Below are positions 42,862 through 55,209 of a stretch of 64,000 nucleotides of DNA, piece after piece. The notes beneath the pieces were generated by a model, which worked only from the letters and a program-made list of their open reading frames with translations, made no database searches and was not told the DNA's origin. The translations under genes and the position numbers were made by a program. How positions within the stretch are numbered: the first letter of the stretch is position 1; the number at the start of each line of letters is the position of its first letter. The DNA is from Sitta carolinensis (taxonomy: Eukaryota > Chordata > Aves > Passeriformes > Sittidae), in assembly GCA_032173965.1 (NCBI GenBank), contig CM063283.1, positions 112,229,108 to 112,293,107 on the forward strand, given 5' to 3'.

Positions 42862-44117
42862 GTACAATTCCATCCTGCTTGTACCATCTTTAAAATTAAA
42901 AAAAAAAAAAAAAACTGGTTAAAACAGGTCACTCCTTATGGATTTCTAATATTCACATTTATCCTTGAGGACATAAGTGGGATATTCTAAAAATTGCTCC
43001 AAAAGCCAGTCAGGAATACTATTCAAATGTTATATAACGTGTAATTAATAATGCAGGCTCCTGTGGAGACCCTGATGAAGCAGAGTTCTGATGCTCTGAG
43101 AATCTCCATTTACAAAACTGCTGCATATTGGAGCAGAATAGAAATTGGAGACTTATGTTCTATTAAAAAAAATATATAAATTAGGTGAGAGGTGCCTTTG
43201 GGTTCTGCCAGGTAAGAGGAAGTTTGTCATACTTACTTCAGGTTTATTCAATGCAATTTACAGCATTCAATTATTACAGCACATTTATAAAAATTGTTAT
43301 TTTTCTTTAACTCTCCCTGTGTAGATCAAGTTAAGAGTGTTCAAAATGGGTGCTTCTGCTTGGTCTCCTGATGCAAAACCTTAATCAGAGGGAAAAAAAA
43401 ATAAAATATTCAAGCAGATGTCACAGGACAGTTCTTTTAACCCCTCTGTGGCATGTTCTGTGTTATCAAAGTACCTTTGTACTGATAAAATGCAACAAAG
43501 AATGGAGCCCAGCTATGGGTGTGCAGATGCTCGAGTTTGCCATGCTTTGGTGCCAAGGTTAAGCCCCAGCTTTGAAATTTTCCACACTTATGTGCACATT
43601 AATCATTTAACTAGGAAAATCCTTAGGAGCCAAAGATGGAGAGTGCCAGGTGTAATTAAGCGTGGGTAATTAAATATCATTAACAGCACAGCTTTACAAT
43701 GAGACAGAAATTCTCTTTCTTCTGTCACCATGAGGAAAGTGCTGTTTTCCAAATTTTATAGAAAATGAGAAATGTGAAACTGCCAGTGGTTTTATTTTAT
43801 CCCTTTTGGAGCACAGCTCAAGGGAAATTATGATTTATTATGAATTGCGATTATTATGTATTTAAGATACAAAAAGAGAGTGCCCTGACCTTGGTGCTGG
43901 ATCTTGTGGTTGCCAGGAGTGTGCTCCCAAGTGTTCAGGGAGTAAATAATATTGCAAGGACAATTTCCAGCTGCTGATTACTGGGCAGAAGCTTGACTTG
44001 GTGTCGTGTTTCAGTTTGTTCCAACTTTAGAAATAATAAAAAACCAACTGGTTTGCATTTCCCCACCTACTTGAAATTGCTTTCCATCGTAAGTCTGGAT
44101 CAATATAACCTAGACAA
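42862..44117. other. Unique intron
   Basis: Includes an A16 run (42899-42914). No gene recognised. GCCAG|GTAAGA near 43207-43216 looks like a donor but has no exon reading into it. Confidence 0.5.
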
Positions 44118-44696
44118 AGGCTGGACACGAGCTGGCAATGTGTGCTTGCAGCCCAGAAAGACAATTTTACCATGGGCTGATCCCTGGGGGGTGCAACAGG
44201 AAAAGGGGGAATTCTGCACCTGTGCTCAGGTGAGCCCCACCTGCAGAGCTGGGTGCAGAACTGGGATCCAGCCCAGGAGGAGCTGGAGCTGCTGGGGAGA
44301 GCCCAGAGCAGGGAGCAGGAGGAGCAGAGGCTGGAGCAGCTGTGCTGGGAGGAAAGGCTGGCACAGCTGGGATTGTTCAGCTGCACAGGAGAAGCTTTGG
44401 GCTGAGCTCAGGGTGGCCTTGCAGGAACCCTGGAGAGAGACAATTCCCAAGGGCTGCAGGCACAGCACACAGGGAATGGCTCAAACTGCCAGAGTGGGGT
44501 TAAATGGAATATTATAAAAAATTCTTCCCTTGGAGGGGAGTGAGGCCCTGGCATGAGTTTCCTGGAGAAGCTGTGGCTGCCCATCCCTGGAAGTGTTCAA
44601 GAGCAGGCTGAGTGAAACTTTGAGCAGCCTGGGACAGTGGAACCTGTCTTGGAATCAGGTGATCTTTAAGCTCCCTTCCAATCCAGGCCATTCCAT
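44118..44696 (+). mobile_element. CR1 LINE 3' fragment, forward orientation
   Basis: The left part (GGCTGGACACGAGCTGGCAA, TGTGTGCTTGCAGCCCAGAA) belongs to the CR1 segment upstream of the 3' untranslated end. It runs through CAGGAGGAGCTGGAGCTGCT, GCTTTGGGCTGAGCTCAGGG, GAGAAGCTGTGGCTGCCCAT and CTTTAAGCTCCCTTCCAATC. It is the most extended copy of this subfamily here at 579 bp. Positions 44280-44490 are nearly the exact reverse complement of 47860-48055. Confidence 0.93.
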
Positions 44697-46109
44697 TTTT
44701 CTTTTCTTTATATGATTGGTGACACTCCTTTTTTCTTTTAGAAATTTCATAAGTAGGAATTGCCTCATGCACAAAAGCACCAATGCCTTGCAGTGAGTAT
44801 TTTGCTACATCATTTGAAGTCCTCTGTTGTAAACAACAATCAACAAGAACAATCTTTGTTCTTTCAGCCATTTTTCCTGCTTTCCATTTCTTTCCCATTA
44901 CTATTTTGTTGCTTTCTATTGCTGCAACAAGCAAAGCCTCTGTCTGCTCCTGTAGTGAGGGTGTTTTTTACTCCTCCATCATCTCTACCTCTGGTCTGTA
45001 GAGCCTGTTTGCTCTTTCAGCTGGCAGTGTAGAAGAATCCATTGCTCATTATTCTGAAGCTGCACCTAAAGGACACTCAGAAAAGTCTTAAAGATACTAT
45101 GCATTCAAAGATAATTTCTTTTTTTTTTTGCAAGGAAACTCTTTTCAGAGCTACTGTATGTTTCAGGCCTTGAAAAGCTGTTTCATGTGATGCCTTGTGC
45201 TGCAGACTTCATTCATGTTCAATTGTGATATCAGAGAGAGCATTTATTTAGTGTTGCTGGGAAAACCATGAATTGTGAAAGGAGAGGTGGGTACAGTGCC
45301 TGGCAGCTTTGTAACAGGCAAAAGTGCTGGCAGTGGGAAAACTTTCCCAATCATAAGGTTGTCCATTCCGACCTGACTAATACAGGATTTATGAGTTATG
45401 CCAAAATTTTGATGCCCTAGAGATGCTACCATAAAGCCAGGAAACTTTTCCAAGGCATTACATAAATGGGAGATTATCCACTGCTGCCTCACGAGAAGTT
45501 TGCAGCCAGATTTCATAACAGGACTGGTTTGGATTTTCCTAGGGCTTCATTAGCATTGTTATTCTTTCAAGTGGTATTAGGTTATGTGCGTCAGTGATTT
45601 TAAATCAATTTTTCAGAGATGAACCCCATCCCCAACATTCAAATCCCATGATATTTGCAGGGAAATTAATCATCCTTTTTTTCCCCTCAGTTTTGTTGCT
45701 TTGACCCTCTGTTTTTTTTAAAAAAACTAAATGTTAAAGTAGGTGGTTAGAAGGTTGGTGAATAAAATTGTGCTGGAAATATTTGAAGCAAAGCAGAGGA
45801 AATCTTCACATAGTAATTGTTGGGCCTTGGCCTTTAGACCTTACACAATTACTGAATGGATTCCTGAGGCAGAGCAGGCTTGATCCACCTCCCTCCCCCC
45901 CACACCTTGTCCCAAGGCCTGTCCAGTCTGTAATGGCAGAAGGCTGCAGTGATAGGAACATTCATTTGCTTTTTCCTATCCTATCTATTAAAAATGTCAG
46001 TGATATCCAGGAGTCTGGTGCTGGGCAGGGATCCCAGTGATGCTGGGGCTGGGGAAGAAATGAGCTCTGCCCTGCACACTTTGGTGTGTTTTTCTCAATA
46101 TGTTTCAGG
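44697..46109. other. Unique intron
   Basis: No gene or repeat family recognised. T-runs near 45118-45129. Confidence 0.5.
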
Positions 46110-46540
46110 TAGGAGCTTAGAAAAACCTTGTCAGTAATAAAATTAAAACAGGAAGTCTTTATTCAAAGCTTCAATGTTTAGAAATCTCTCCAAGTGCCTG
46201 GTTTCTTTGGAAACTTGGGATCTGTCTTCGGATACTTTGCTCTGCAGCTCAGCCTAACCACAGGTGACAGCCCCTACTCCCTTCCCTCAAATTGTCCCCA
46301 GAGATTGGGAGTAAGGCACAGTTTGAGCAACAGAAAGGCTCAGAAATCCAGAATAAGGTAGGAGGGGATGGGGAAGCAAACTCCAGCAAGGTGGAAAAAT
46401 GGAAGGTCCAGCCTCTGGTGTTTTCCTGCTTACCTGGGGTAAGGGCATGGATATTTCCCTACAGCTCCTGCCCTGCAGGCTGGGATCTGTCTCAGATGCC
46501 TCTTTTGACTAAAGCCTTGTAGCTGCAATAAATACAAACC
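46110..46540 (-). mobile_element. Possible degenerate LTR or antisense 3' end
   Basis: On the minus strand the block ends TTGAATAAAGACTTCCTG, TTTTAATTTTATTACTGACA. An AATAAA is followed by U-rich sequence, as in an LTR R-U5 boundary or a gene 3' end. Upstream on the minus strand the text is GC-richer and LTR-like. No TG...CA ends or target duplication were found, and no TATA box at the right distance. Low confidence; an antisense terminal exon would look the same. Confidence 0.25.
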
Positions 46541-47596
46541 AATTTATGCAATAGCTTGGCAATATGGAGCAGAGCCCACCAGGGAAGCTGCCCGTGACCC
46601 TAGCAGTGCTTTATCAGCCATTCTGGAGAGCGTGGTCTTTCCTGCACTGCCTTAATCCTTTTTCTCACCAAGCTCCATAAGGTGCAGCCTGATTTCAATG
46701 AAGTTTTGAAAATGGTGGAGAAATGGGGGAAGAAATGGCTGTATCACTTTAAGGGTGTAAAAATGAAAAGGCTGTTCATTTCTTTCGTATTTTTCCTAGC
46801 CTGTAATTATTCCTAATCAAACTACAACAAACAGTAAACACTAAAAATGAAATAAACGCAGTGACAGTTTGCCAATAACGAGCAGAAAATGTTCCATCTG
46901 TCTAGCAGTGAGTAAAATGTGTGTAATTACTGCTCATTTTTCTTCTAATTGCTGAGTTATTAGTTTAAAGCTTACGCACAACTGGTGAACAGAGCCGACT
47001 ACCCATTCTCTAATTACAGCCCCTGCTTTGCTGTGCTTGAAATCAAGAAAAGCAAAAAGCAGAAAATTTGCATTTTAAAAGAGTTGTCTGAATTAACCCC
47101 TCTGGTAAGAGCATCTTTTCAATTTCGGCATCACAGGTCAGACCCTTGGCTGACAGAATCAGTGTCTGCTTCTATCAGCTGGAGATTCGTGTCTCAGTGG
47201 GATTATCATCTCTCTCTTTTTCTTCCCCCCTTATTTTTACCAAGCCTACATTATAATTTCTAATTTAAAGAAGGTTAACAAGTGCTCTGAAGTGGATGGT
47301 AGGTCAAGGGAAGTAATTCCTGTGAGGAAGCAAAGGTTATGACAGCCATGAGTTAGTAAGGCTTGCATCACTTTGTGCTCCTTCTTTATCTGATTATCTC
47401 CAAGTGGGTCAGATGAGGATCTGTCTGCTTCAGCCTGCTCTTTAGCACAGAGAGAGCTGAGCCACCTTTCTCTGTCCTCCTCAGGCTCTCTTAGAGCCAG
47501 ACTCTGCCTGAGTGACAGAGAGGTGTTTGCACATCTCGTGTGCAATTCCTGCTGGGTATCAGAATCCATCCCCTCACAGGGGCTCTGGGCTCATCA
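46541..47596. other. Unique intron
   Basis: No gene recognised. Mixed composition, no repeat family assigned. Confidence 0.5.
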
Positions 47597-48150
47597 GAGA
47601 ATCATAGGATGGTTTGTGTTGGAAGGCACCTGAAAGATCATCTGATTCCAGACCCCTGCCACGGGCAATGACAGCTTCCACTATCCCGAGGTGCTCCAAG
47701 CCCCAGTGTCCAACCTGGCCTTGGACACTGTCAAGGATCCAGGGGCAGCCCCAGCTGCTCTGGGCACTCTGTGCCAGGGCCCCACAACTCTCCCAGGGAA
47801 CAATTCCTGCCCCAAATCCCATTTAACCCCTCCTCTGTCAGTTTGTAGCCATTCCCTGGGTGCTGTGCCTGCAGCCCTTGGCAATTGTCTCTCTCCAGGG
47901 TTCCTGCAAGGCCACCCTGAGCTCAGCCCAAAGCTTCTCCTGTGCAGCTGAACAATCCCAGCTGTGCCAGCCTTTCCTCCCAGCACAGCTGCTCCAGCCT
48001 CTGCTCCTCCTGCTCCCTGCTCTGGGCTCTCCCCAGCAGCTCCAGCTCCTGCTGGGGCAGCTCTGCAGGAGGGGCTCACCTGAGCAGGGGGCACAGGGAC
48101 AGAATTCCCCTCTCATCTGCAGCCCCAGCTGTGGGATCAGCCCAGCACTG
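47597..48150 (-). mobile_element. CR1 LINE 3' fragment, reverse orientation
   Basis: Begins with the reversed 3' terminus AGAATCATAGGATGGTTTGT and continues through GATCCAGGGGCAGCCCCAGC, CAATTGTCTCTCTCCAGGGT, CTCAGCCCAAAGCTTCTCCT and GGGGCTCACCTGAGCAGGGG. The 3' octamers are well preserved (AATCATAGGAT), which suggests a fairly young copy. It is the same subfamily as the copies at 22.03 and 44.12 kb. Minus-strand frames over it encode no reverse transcriptase. Confidence 0.94.
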
Positions 48151-49322
48151 GGGATTTCTGTGTCCCAGCACCCATGGACAGGGAGATCCAGCCTCTCATC
48201 CACCAGATGATCCCGGGTGGGCAGCTCAATGTAAGAGGTGAACAACTGAGAACAGACCCAGTTTGGTCATTTTCAAGAGCCTGGTGATGCTGTTATTGAC
48301 CATGAATTTTTCTCTAAAATAGATGAAAAGAGCATGAACTCTGAGGGAGGTTCAAAAAGCTGAACAGAGCTGTCAGCTAGGCAGTTTCTGGGATTACACC
48401 TCGGAGGGATCTGAGAAGGACAGCAAGGCAGATTTTCTGGCCAGGAGAGGGATATTCCCAGCATGAGATCCACACTTCTATGGGTGACATTCAGAGGTTC
48501 ACAAACTGGGTGTGTGGGCTCTTTTAGGCAGCCTTTTAACCACTTGCTGTCTTTTTAGGGTATTGGTATTGGGAGGAAGGGTGAAGCCACAGGTGAAAGT
48601 TATGCAATAGGACACCAGAAAAATCTGATGCAGAAGTGCAACTGTGAAATTAATTTCTCTGTGTGAGCTCTGCACTGGTTCAGGTGGGGAATTCTCCTGC
48701 TTTAGCAGCTCAACATTAATTCAGAGCAGTTAGGGTGTCCCTTGCCCTCTCCTACCCCAGTTGTTCCAGTTGTGGCAGCATGGATTTCAGTGCAGGTGGC
48801 AAACCCCCCCTGGAAGCTGAGGAGATGTGCAGGCTTTGTGTGAGCCTGACTCTCTTGCTATCAGCACATGAACTGTTCAATTCAAACCCTTCTGTTTCAA
48901 TTTGCCCCTAAAACAAAAACTCATTTTTCTCTAGCTGGTGCCACTGCTGGTGCACAAGGTGTGAGTTAAACTCTGTAGGGAATCCAAACAGTATAAAATA
49001 TGCCAAAAAATCCAACCAGCTGCCATTCCTTAACGCAGGATTCTTTGGACAACTTTGAATCTTCAAATTCTAAACCCAGCTGTTACCAAAGTGGGATTCA
49101 AGGGGGGATGTGCCCACCCACATTCACATTCCTTGAGCATCTCTGACTGTGAGAGAGAAACACTTAAACAAAATTAAACTCCATAAAAGTAAAAGTCTGG
49201 GCACCATGTTTAAGGAATTGTCAAAGCTGTGGGAATAATATTTTTTAAATAGTGATGAGTGATGAAAATTATTGTTTGGGATAAAATATCAAAAAAAACC
49301 CAGATTTTTGGGGGGTTTGGTT

Positions 49323-49324
<2 letters not shown>

Positions 49325-49354
<30 letters not shown>
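49325..49354 (+). repeat. Poly(T) run, 30 bases
   Basis: Uninterrupted T30 after TTTC, followed by CCCTCACATG. No CR1 or SINE adjoins it. Confidence 0.95.
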
Positions 49355-49597
49355 CCCTCACATGTAGTCCTGGGTTTAGAAGAGCATTTGCACATTTTCT
49401 TGCCCAGGAATAAGTCTGAGGAGAATGAATTATTCTCTTGCATTCACACCTGCCAGTATCCACAGCAGCCTTGTCATGATGGGAGCCTGCAACTCTCACA
49501 AATGTCAGTGACAAACGCTTACCTAAGGAGGAGGAGGGAAGAAAAGATTCTGCACATCCATCTAGTTTTAAGAAAAAAATCCCATCTAGAAGCCACC

Positions 49598-49624
49598 AAA
49601 AAAAAAAAAAAAAAAAAAAAAAAA
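49598..49624 (+). repeat. Poly(A) run, 27 bases
   Basis: Uninterrupted A27 after GCCACC, followed by GCCTTTTCAG. It is the complement of the T30 run 243 bp upstream. Confidence 0.95.
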
Positions 49625-52600
49625 GCCTTTTCAGGTCTGCACTGGTTTGGCAGGGAGCAGGGTGGGTTTGGTGATGCTTTTCACCTTGCCATGAAAATGG
49701 AGGTGCAGGTAGCAAGAGGTTGGGATTTGAGGAAAAGGATGGACGAGAAATAGAAATTTTTTTAAGCCATTTTACTCTGAGGCTGGGGAACTGAAGCTTT
49801 CCTACTTCTTTTCAGTCCTGAATAAATGCATTTGCTCCATGGGCTCACATGCATATTATGCATAATCCTTTAGATATGCTTGCCAGCTGTGTGGTAGAGA
49901 TATGGGCTGCTGGGACTTTGCTACATTAAAAATGGTGGAGATACTTCACCAAAAAAAAGAACAGAAATGGAATAATTATTTGCATAATCTTTCTAGAGTC
50001 ACCTAGATTTCTTGAAAGCAGCTTAACATGTTTGGAATAATCTATTAGGGAAACATTAAGGGGAAAAAATACCCCCTTTTCCTACTGACCATATGTATTT
50101 TTATTTTCTCTCTTGGTCTAAGGATTGAAATTGCTTTATTCTCATTTAAGAATGCTTTATTTCATAAGAATAGCTCGGTTTTTAAATATTCTAGGCTCAT
50201 TCACTTTCTACAGAATAACAGGGGGAAAAAATAAGTTTTTCTGCCAAATGAGCTCACAACAACTTATTTTTTTCCACATATATTTTTTTTTTCCCAAATA
50301 TTGGTTTTTTTCCACTTGGTGTTTATGACCTTTAGTTCTTTGTTTGTGATGCTCTGCCTACAAGAGAATGCCCACATCTCTGCAGCATGTCAGGAAGAAT
50401 ATGAACACTATGTAGATATGTAATCTTCACCATATTTAGCTGATTTACTTTCTTACAATAAGGACTGTTTGTGTTAAAGTCTTTATTTTTATTGTCTATC
50501 TAAAGCATCATTCTCTCCCATGTTTTTTTCCTTTTCCCCCACCCCCCTTCCCCTTCCGCAACTGAGATGGAAATTAAGTCACAGAGGAGAGATATTTTTC
50601 TCTCAGATTTTCAGGTCCCTGTGTAGTTTTGGCTCAGAGAACAGCTGTTCTTCCAGAGAAGGAACAAAAACATCCACACTTTCTAATATTTTCAGGGTCT
50701 ATTTTTGTGCTTGCAATGTAAACATCCAATATTTACAGTCTAAATGTCCAGCAGAGCAGTGTAAATATCCAATACCAAATCAAAACAGATGTACCTCACA
50801 GATATTACTTTTTAATAAAAAGGTGTTCAAACACTTTGGTGAATTGATAAGATGGGGCACCATGGATAAATAAAGACAAAACGTTTTGCACAGAAACACC
50901 ATCACTGCACTCTGCTTTTCTATTGAACATGATGTTGTGGCATTATATTTCTATATTCCCATGAAAATCAGGATGAAAAGGGCTGGTAGGTGTTTTTTAA
51001 TCATCTCAGTAGGTTTCAAATCAAACAGCTTTTTAGGAGTACTTGGAAGCATGAAACAATTGTCTCATCTCCATCAGATGAGTCCTTTCTTGCTTTCAGG
51101 AGCTACATCACAGGCTCTACTGCTTTCCTGCACCTGCTTAATTTGTCAGGGTTAATCTATTTATAGGCTACAGTTTTGTTTGCCCAAGAAAGTTGCATTT
51201 ATTTTAATAACGAGCATTTTTACGCCCATTAGCTTGCCCAGTGTTTAAGACCATTTGAAATGTGTTTATTTTTGTTCCAGCTTGAAGAACTCTTGATCGC
51301 TTGGGAGTGAGGAAAAAATAAATCTGATTTAAATTTGTATGCAACCTCAGGTTCCTAGCACTGGTTAACTAAAACAGTATGAAATAGTAAAAATAAAAAT
51401 GACGGTAAAAGTCTATGATATCATCCACTAAGAAGAAAGCCTTGAAAATAACTATTGCAGTCCTTCAGTGCTATTGCAAACCGAGGAAGAGTGAGGAATT
51501 TAGAGGCAATGAATATTCCTTTGCCAATGTAAAAAAACCCAAAACATAATTTTTTTTTTTCAGGCTTGCAAGATGGTGTTACAGTAATGAAAACAAAAAG
51601 TAAAAGCTGTAAAATGTAGCTCTGCATCCTCGTAAAATTTTAAGAAAACTAAATTTGTGGGGTAGTTAACATCCTTTATAATACAAAGATAATTATCGCT
51701 TTTATTGTAGCTGTAACATATGTGAGGATGTTTGTTTAACTCCCCAGTTGTCAGACATGAGGTTGAAAGTTTTTAATAGCCTCTGGGTATCAACTCTACA
51801 GCCTCAGGCTGCTGTTTGTAATTTAATATGAGTAATTTATTAAGAAGAGAGAAAAAACAAGAATTGCCCAGTAGCTATGAAAGCGTATTTGCATTATAAT
51901 TATTAGGCACATAACAGCTCAAAGATAGATGAAAGGAATTTTCGAGTAGCATTGGCAGTAGCAATAGTATCATCTGGTAAGATAAAAAAGGGAAATGTAG
52001 CTCTGGAGAAATTACTTGTGAGGGGAGCAGTGGTTATAGTCGAAAGGTCATCCCCATCTCAGCTGCTGACTTGGTTTTAATGCAAACCACTCATGGGAAG
52101 TTGTGTGTAGCTTAGAAATGTCATCTTTCTGACCTCTCTGAGGCTGTGTGGTGATAGGTATGCATCAGAACAAGAGGGGTTTTCAGGGCAGACTACCTCC
52201 CTCTGTAGGTGATTTCTAATTTTGCTGGTTTTTAATTGAGTGTTTTCACTTGTGGTAAACTCGGTTTTAATTAGAAACTCATATTGCAAAGTATGTAGTG
52301 GTCCTCCCCTGAAAACTCAGCCCTGTGAGCCAGACTTGCCAGAGGAGCTTGGCACTGGAGAGCAGCCACGTGGATCCCACTTTTGCAGAGGGTTGGTGCT
52401 CACTGCTCTCAGCAGAACAGCTGCAAAGCTTCTCCCTGACCAACCCTCTGCTGGGACTGGTTCATCCCATGGAGATGCTGGCACCTCCATGTATTTCCTC
52501 CACATTTTAATGTCCAAAATTTGAGGTAAAATCACACGACTGGCCTTCTAGGCAGATAAGAAGGTGCCGAAAATTTGCTTTCTGTGCGTGATGCAGAATC

Positions 52601-54854
52601 ACCTCGTGTGTGGCATCCTAAATAAGCACAGGCATGGCAGCCTGAGATTTTCTAGGCATGTTCCCTCTGGTGAATTCTCTCCTCTGCCTCTCCCCACATT
52701 TCCCTTGTAGTTTCTTCTGTACCACTCATACATCACAGTCCTGTGCACATGATCTCAACAGATCTCTGAATGCCTGCTCAGGGTCCTCATTCATGACATT
52801 TTTTGGGGGGAGTTATTTATTTGCTTTTGAAAATGTCTGGACAATGTTTGTAGGGATTCTTGTGTCCTGTGCAGGGCCAGGAGTTGGCATGTAATTTTCC
52901 TTATGAGGCCCTTGCAAATCAGGATATTCTAAGATATCATGAGAAGTCTCACAGAGCACTTCCACCAGCTGATGTAGGTTGATATTTTTTGTCCTTTTCC
53001 TGCTCCCTGCTCTGGACACCCAGCAGTTCATTAGTGCCAGTCTTTCCTGTGCCTCCTGGAGCAGCTGTGCTCACAGACATGTGCCTGTCCTTTTTAAAGA
53101 AGTTTATTCCATCCCTGGTGGCCTCAGAAGGAACCATATCCTTTTCCAGGTTATCTCATGGAGGCACTGCCGACCATGCTGCTGGAATAACGTCCGTGCT
53201 GAAACTCAGTTTTTTTCTGTCACTGTGAATTCTGCAGTCTGCACGTACCTGCTCCTGTCAGGATCCTGCAGAGGGAGGCTTGTAAGGTCTCCAGGTCCTG
53301 TGTGATTCCATGATTCCTCAGGAGTGTGGTACACAATGATATGTGGCTGTGCATCACCTGGTTATAACACAAACAGAAACTACTCCTTACCCAGGGGATG
53401 TGAGAATCTCTATCCTTAGAGAGTAATATCACCAGTGTACCTCTTCATTTTGTTTTATTTTTGCACAACCATAGGCAGAACACATTTTTTCTAAGACTGG
53501 AAGAGCTCGAATGTGGCCATTTCTTTCCTGCAGTGAATCTGTCCTAATGCAGCAATGACCTAGGGGAAAGCACATCCAACAAGGCAGTGAAATCTGCAAG
53601 TACACATCTGGGGCTGCCAAGGGGAAAATAACAGCCAAAATTGCTGGAATAAAATAGGAGACTGTGGCAGAAAGATGATGCATGCAATTCAATTCAAAGT
53701 GCAATGAAACTACAAAGGAAAATCCAGGAGCAAATAAGATTTTTAAAAGATGCTTATCATAGCAGCCTAATCAAGATAATGGGATTACTGAGCAAACCCT
53801 TTAAAATCATTCTCACAGATATTACACACCATTTGTCATATCATTAAATGCAACTTGAAAATGGCTGTCAGGTATACAGCAGGGTCTGTGTTCTCTCTCT
53901 GGATGGAATTCTCATACAATTTAAATAGAAAAAAAAAAAAATAGAAGTGCTGCTGTTCACTACATAGAATCAGAGTTAGGGAAGCAGCCACAACCACTGC
54001 AGACCCTCAGTACATGATTAAGTGCCTCCCTGCACTGGAGACTTCATTCTTTAATTCAACTTCACCTTTAATAACATTTGCAAATTCTTTCATCTTTAAT
54101 AGGAGACTCTGAGTCGTAAAGCAATCACTTTTGACAAGAATTAAAGCATATTTGCGTCAGTTTAGGGTGGTTTGAGGTTACTCACAATGAAAATGAGCAG
54201 CACAGAAAGGTTTTGCTTGAAGTTCCTTCTTTTCTTCAAGTTTCCAAGACTTTCCTGTCTTGAAAAGCTCAGTCACATAACTATGTCATGTCAAGCAACT
54301 GTTTTCTATTTCTGATAATGGAAACATGAACATATTTAAGTGAGATAAAAACAATTCCAATTCATGTTGACTGGATGCTTCAATTACTTAATTCACAAAA
54401 AAATACGAAAAAAAACACAATAAAATTGTGGAAAAAAAAATAATGTGCATCGTGATAGAATGAGTTTTTAAACAAATAGCACACAACACCTTCTAAATGA
54501 GATGAAACAGTAGAGAATAACAAATAACCATTTCTACCTTCAATAGTTTCTGTGGGGTTGCTATTGATTTGCATTTTTAAGGGGCTGACAGAGATTTTAA
54601 CTTTTTAGTTTCACCCTTGCTGAGTGATTTTAGTGAATGCTGTACTCAGCTGAAATTCTTCCTGTCATTTTGAGGTGCATCTTAATGTCATAGGTGCATT
54701 TGGGTTGCCTCATTCCTCCCTTTTAAAATGGGAAGAACATCAAGAACGAGCTGGTCAGAGAGGTGTGTTTGCTTTAGGGCATTAGGTTGTTTTCTAGTGT
54801 TGGGTAGAGGATCTGTAATTCTCTATTTCCTGAACCCTGTGAATCTGCTTGGGG

Positions 54855-55209
54855 GCCCAGCCTGGAGAAGAGAAGCTTGGGTGGGCACCTAGAGCAGCTT
54901 TGCAGAGTGTGAAGGGCTACAGGGAAATCAGAGAGGGGCTCTGCATCAGGAACTGGAGTGACAGGACAAGGGGCAGTGGCTTCAAATCCAGAGAGGGGAA
55001 ATTTAGGTCAGGTATTAGGAAGAAATCCTTCCCTGGCCCAGGGTGCCCAGAGCAGCTGTGGCTGCCCCTGGATCCCTGGCAGTGCCCCAGGCCAGGCTGG
55101 ACACTGGGGCTGGAGCAGCCTGGCACAGGGACAGGGGGCCCTGCCAGGGCAGGGGGGCACTGGGTGAGCTTCAAGGTCCCTTCCAACCCAGCCCATCCTA
55201 TGATTCTGT
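54855..55209 (+). mobile_element. CR1 LINE 3' fragment
   Basis: CAGCCTGGAGAAGAGAAGCT, TGACAGGACAAGGGGCAGTG, GTATTAGGAAGAAATCCTTC, GGATCCCTGGCAGTGCCCCA and AGGTCCCTTCCAACCCAGCC form a continuous CR1 3' end. It closes with CATCCTATGATTCTGT, a nearly intact octamer pair. The central part matches the 6.3 kb copy closely. Confidence 0.95.

Larger units (their letters stand above)
48151..54854. other. Unique intron with paired long homopolymers
   Basis: No gene recognised in 6.7 kb. T30 at 49325-49354 and A27 at 49598-49624 dominate one end. The rest is single-copy, AT-rich in 49.8-51.9 kb and of mixed composition in 52.3-53.7 kb. Confidence 0.5.

Noticed and set aside
43201..43220. Donor-like GCCAGGTAAGAGG
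   Set aside because: No open exon with protein similarity precedes it and the pyrimidine tract is poor; donor-like words are expected by chance in 60 kb.
43993..44517. 174-codon + strand frame
   Set aside because: It lies mostly in the CR1 at 44118-44696 and shows no reverse transcriptase or other domain.
47838..48245. 135-codon minus-strand frame beginning MFTSYIELPT
   Set aside because: Most of it is CR1 3' end. The first 30 codons match nothing I recognise, and there is no supporting splice or promoter signal.
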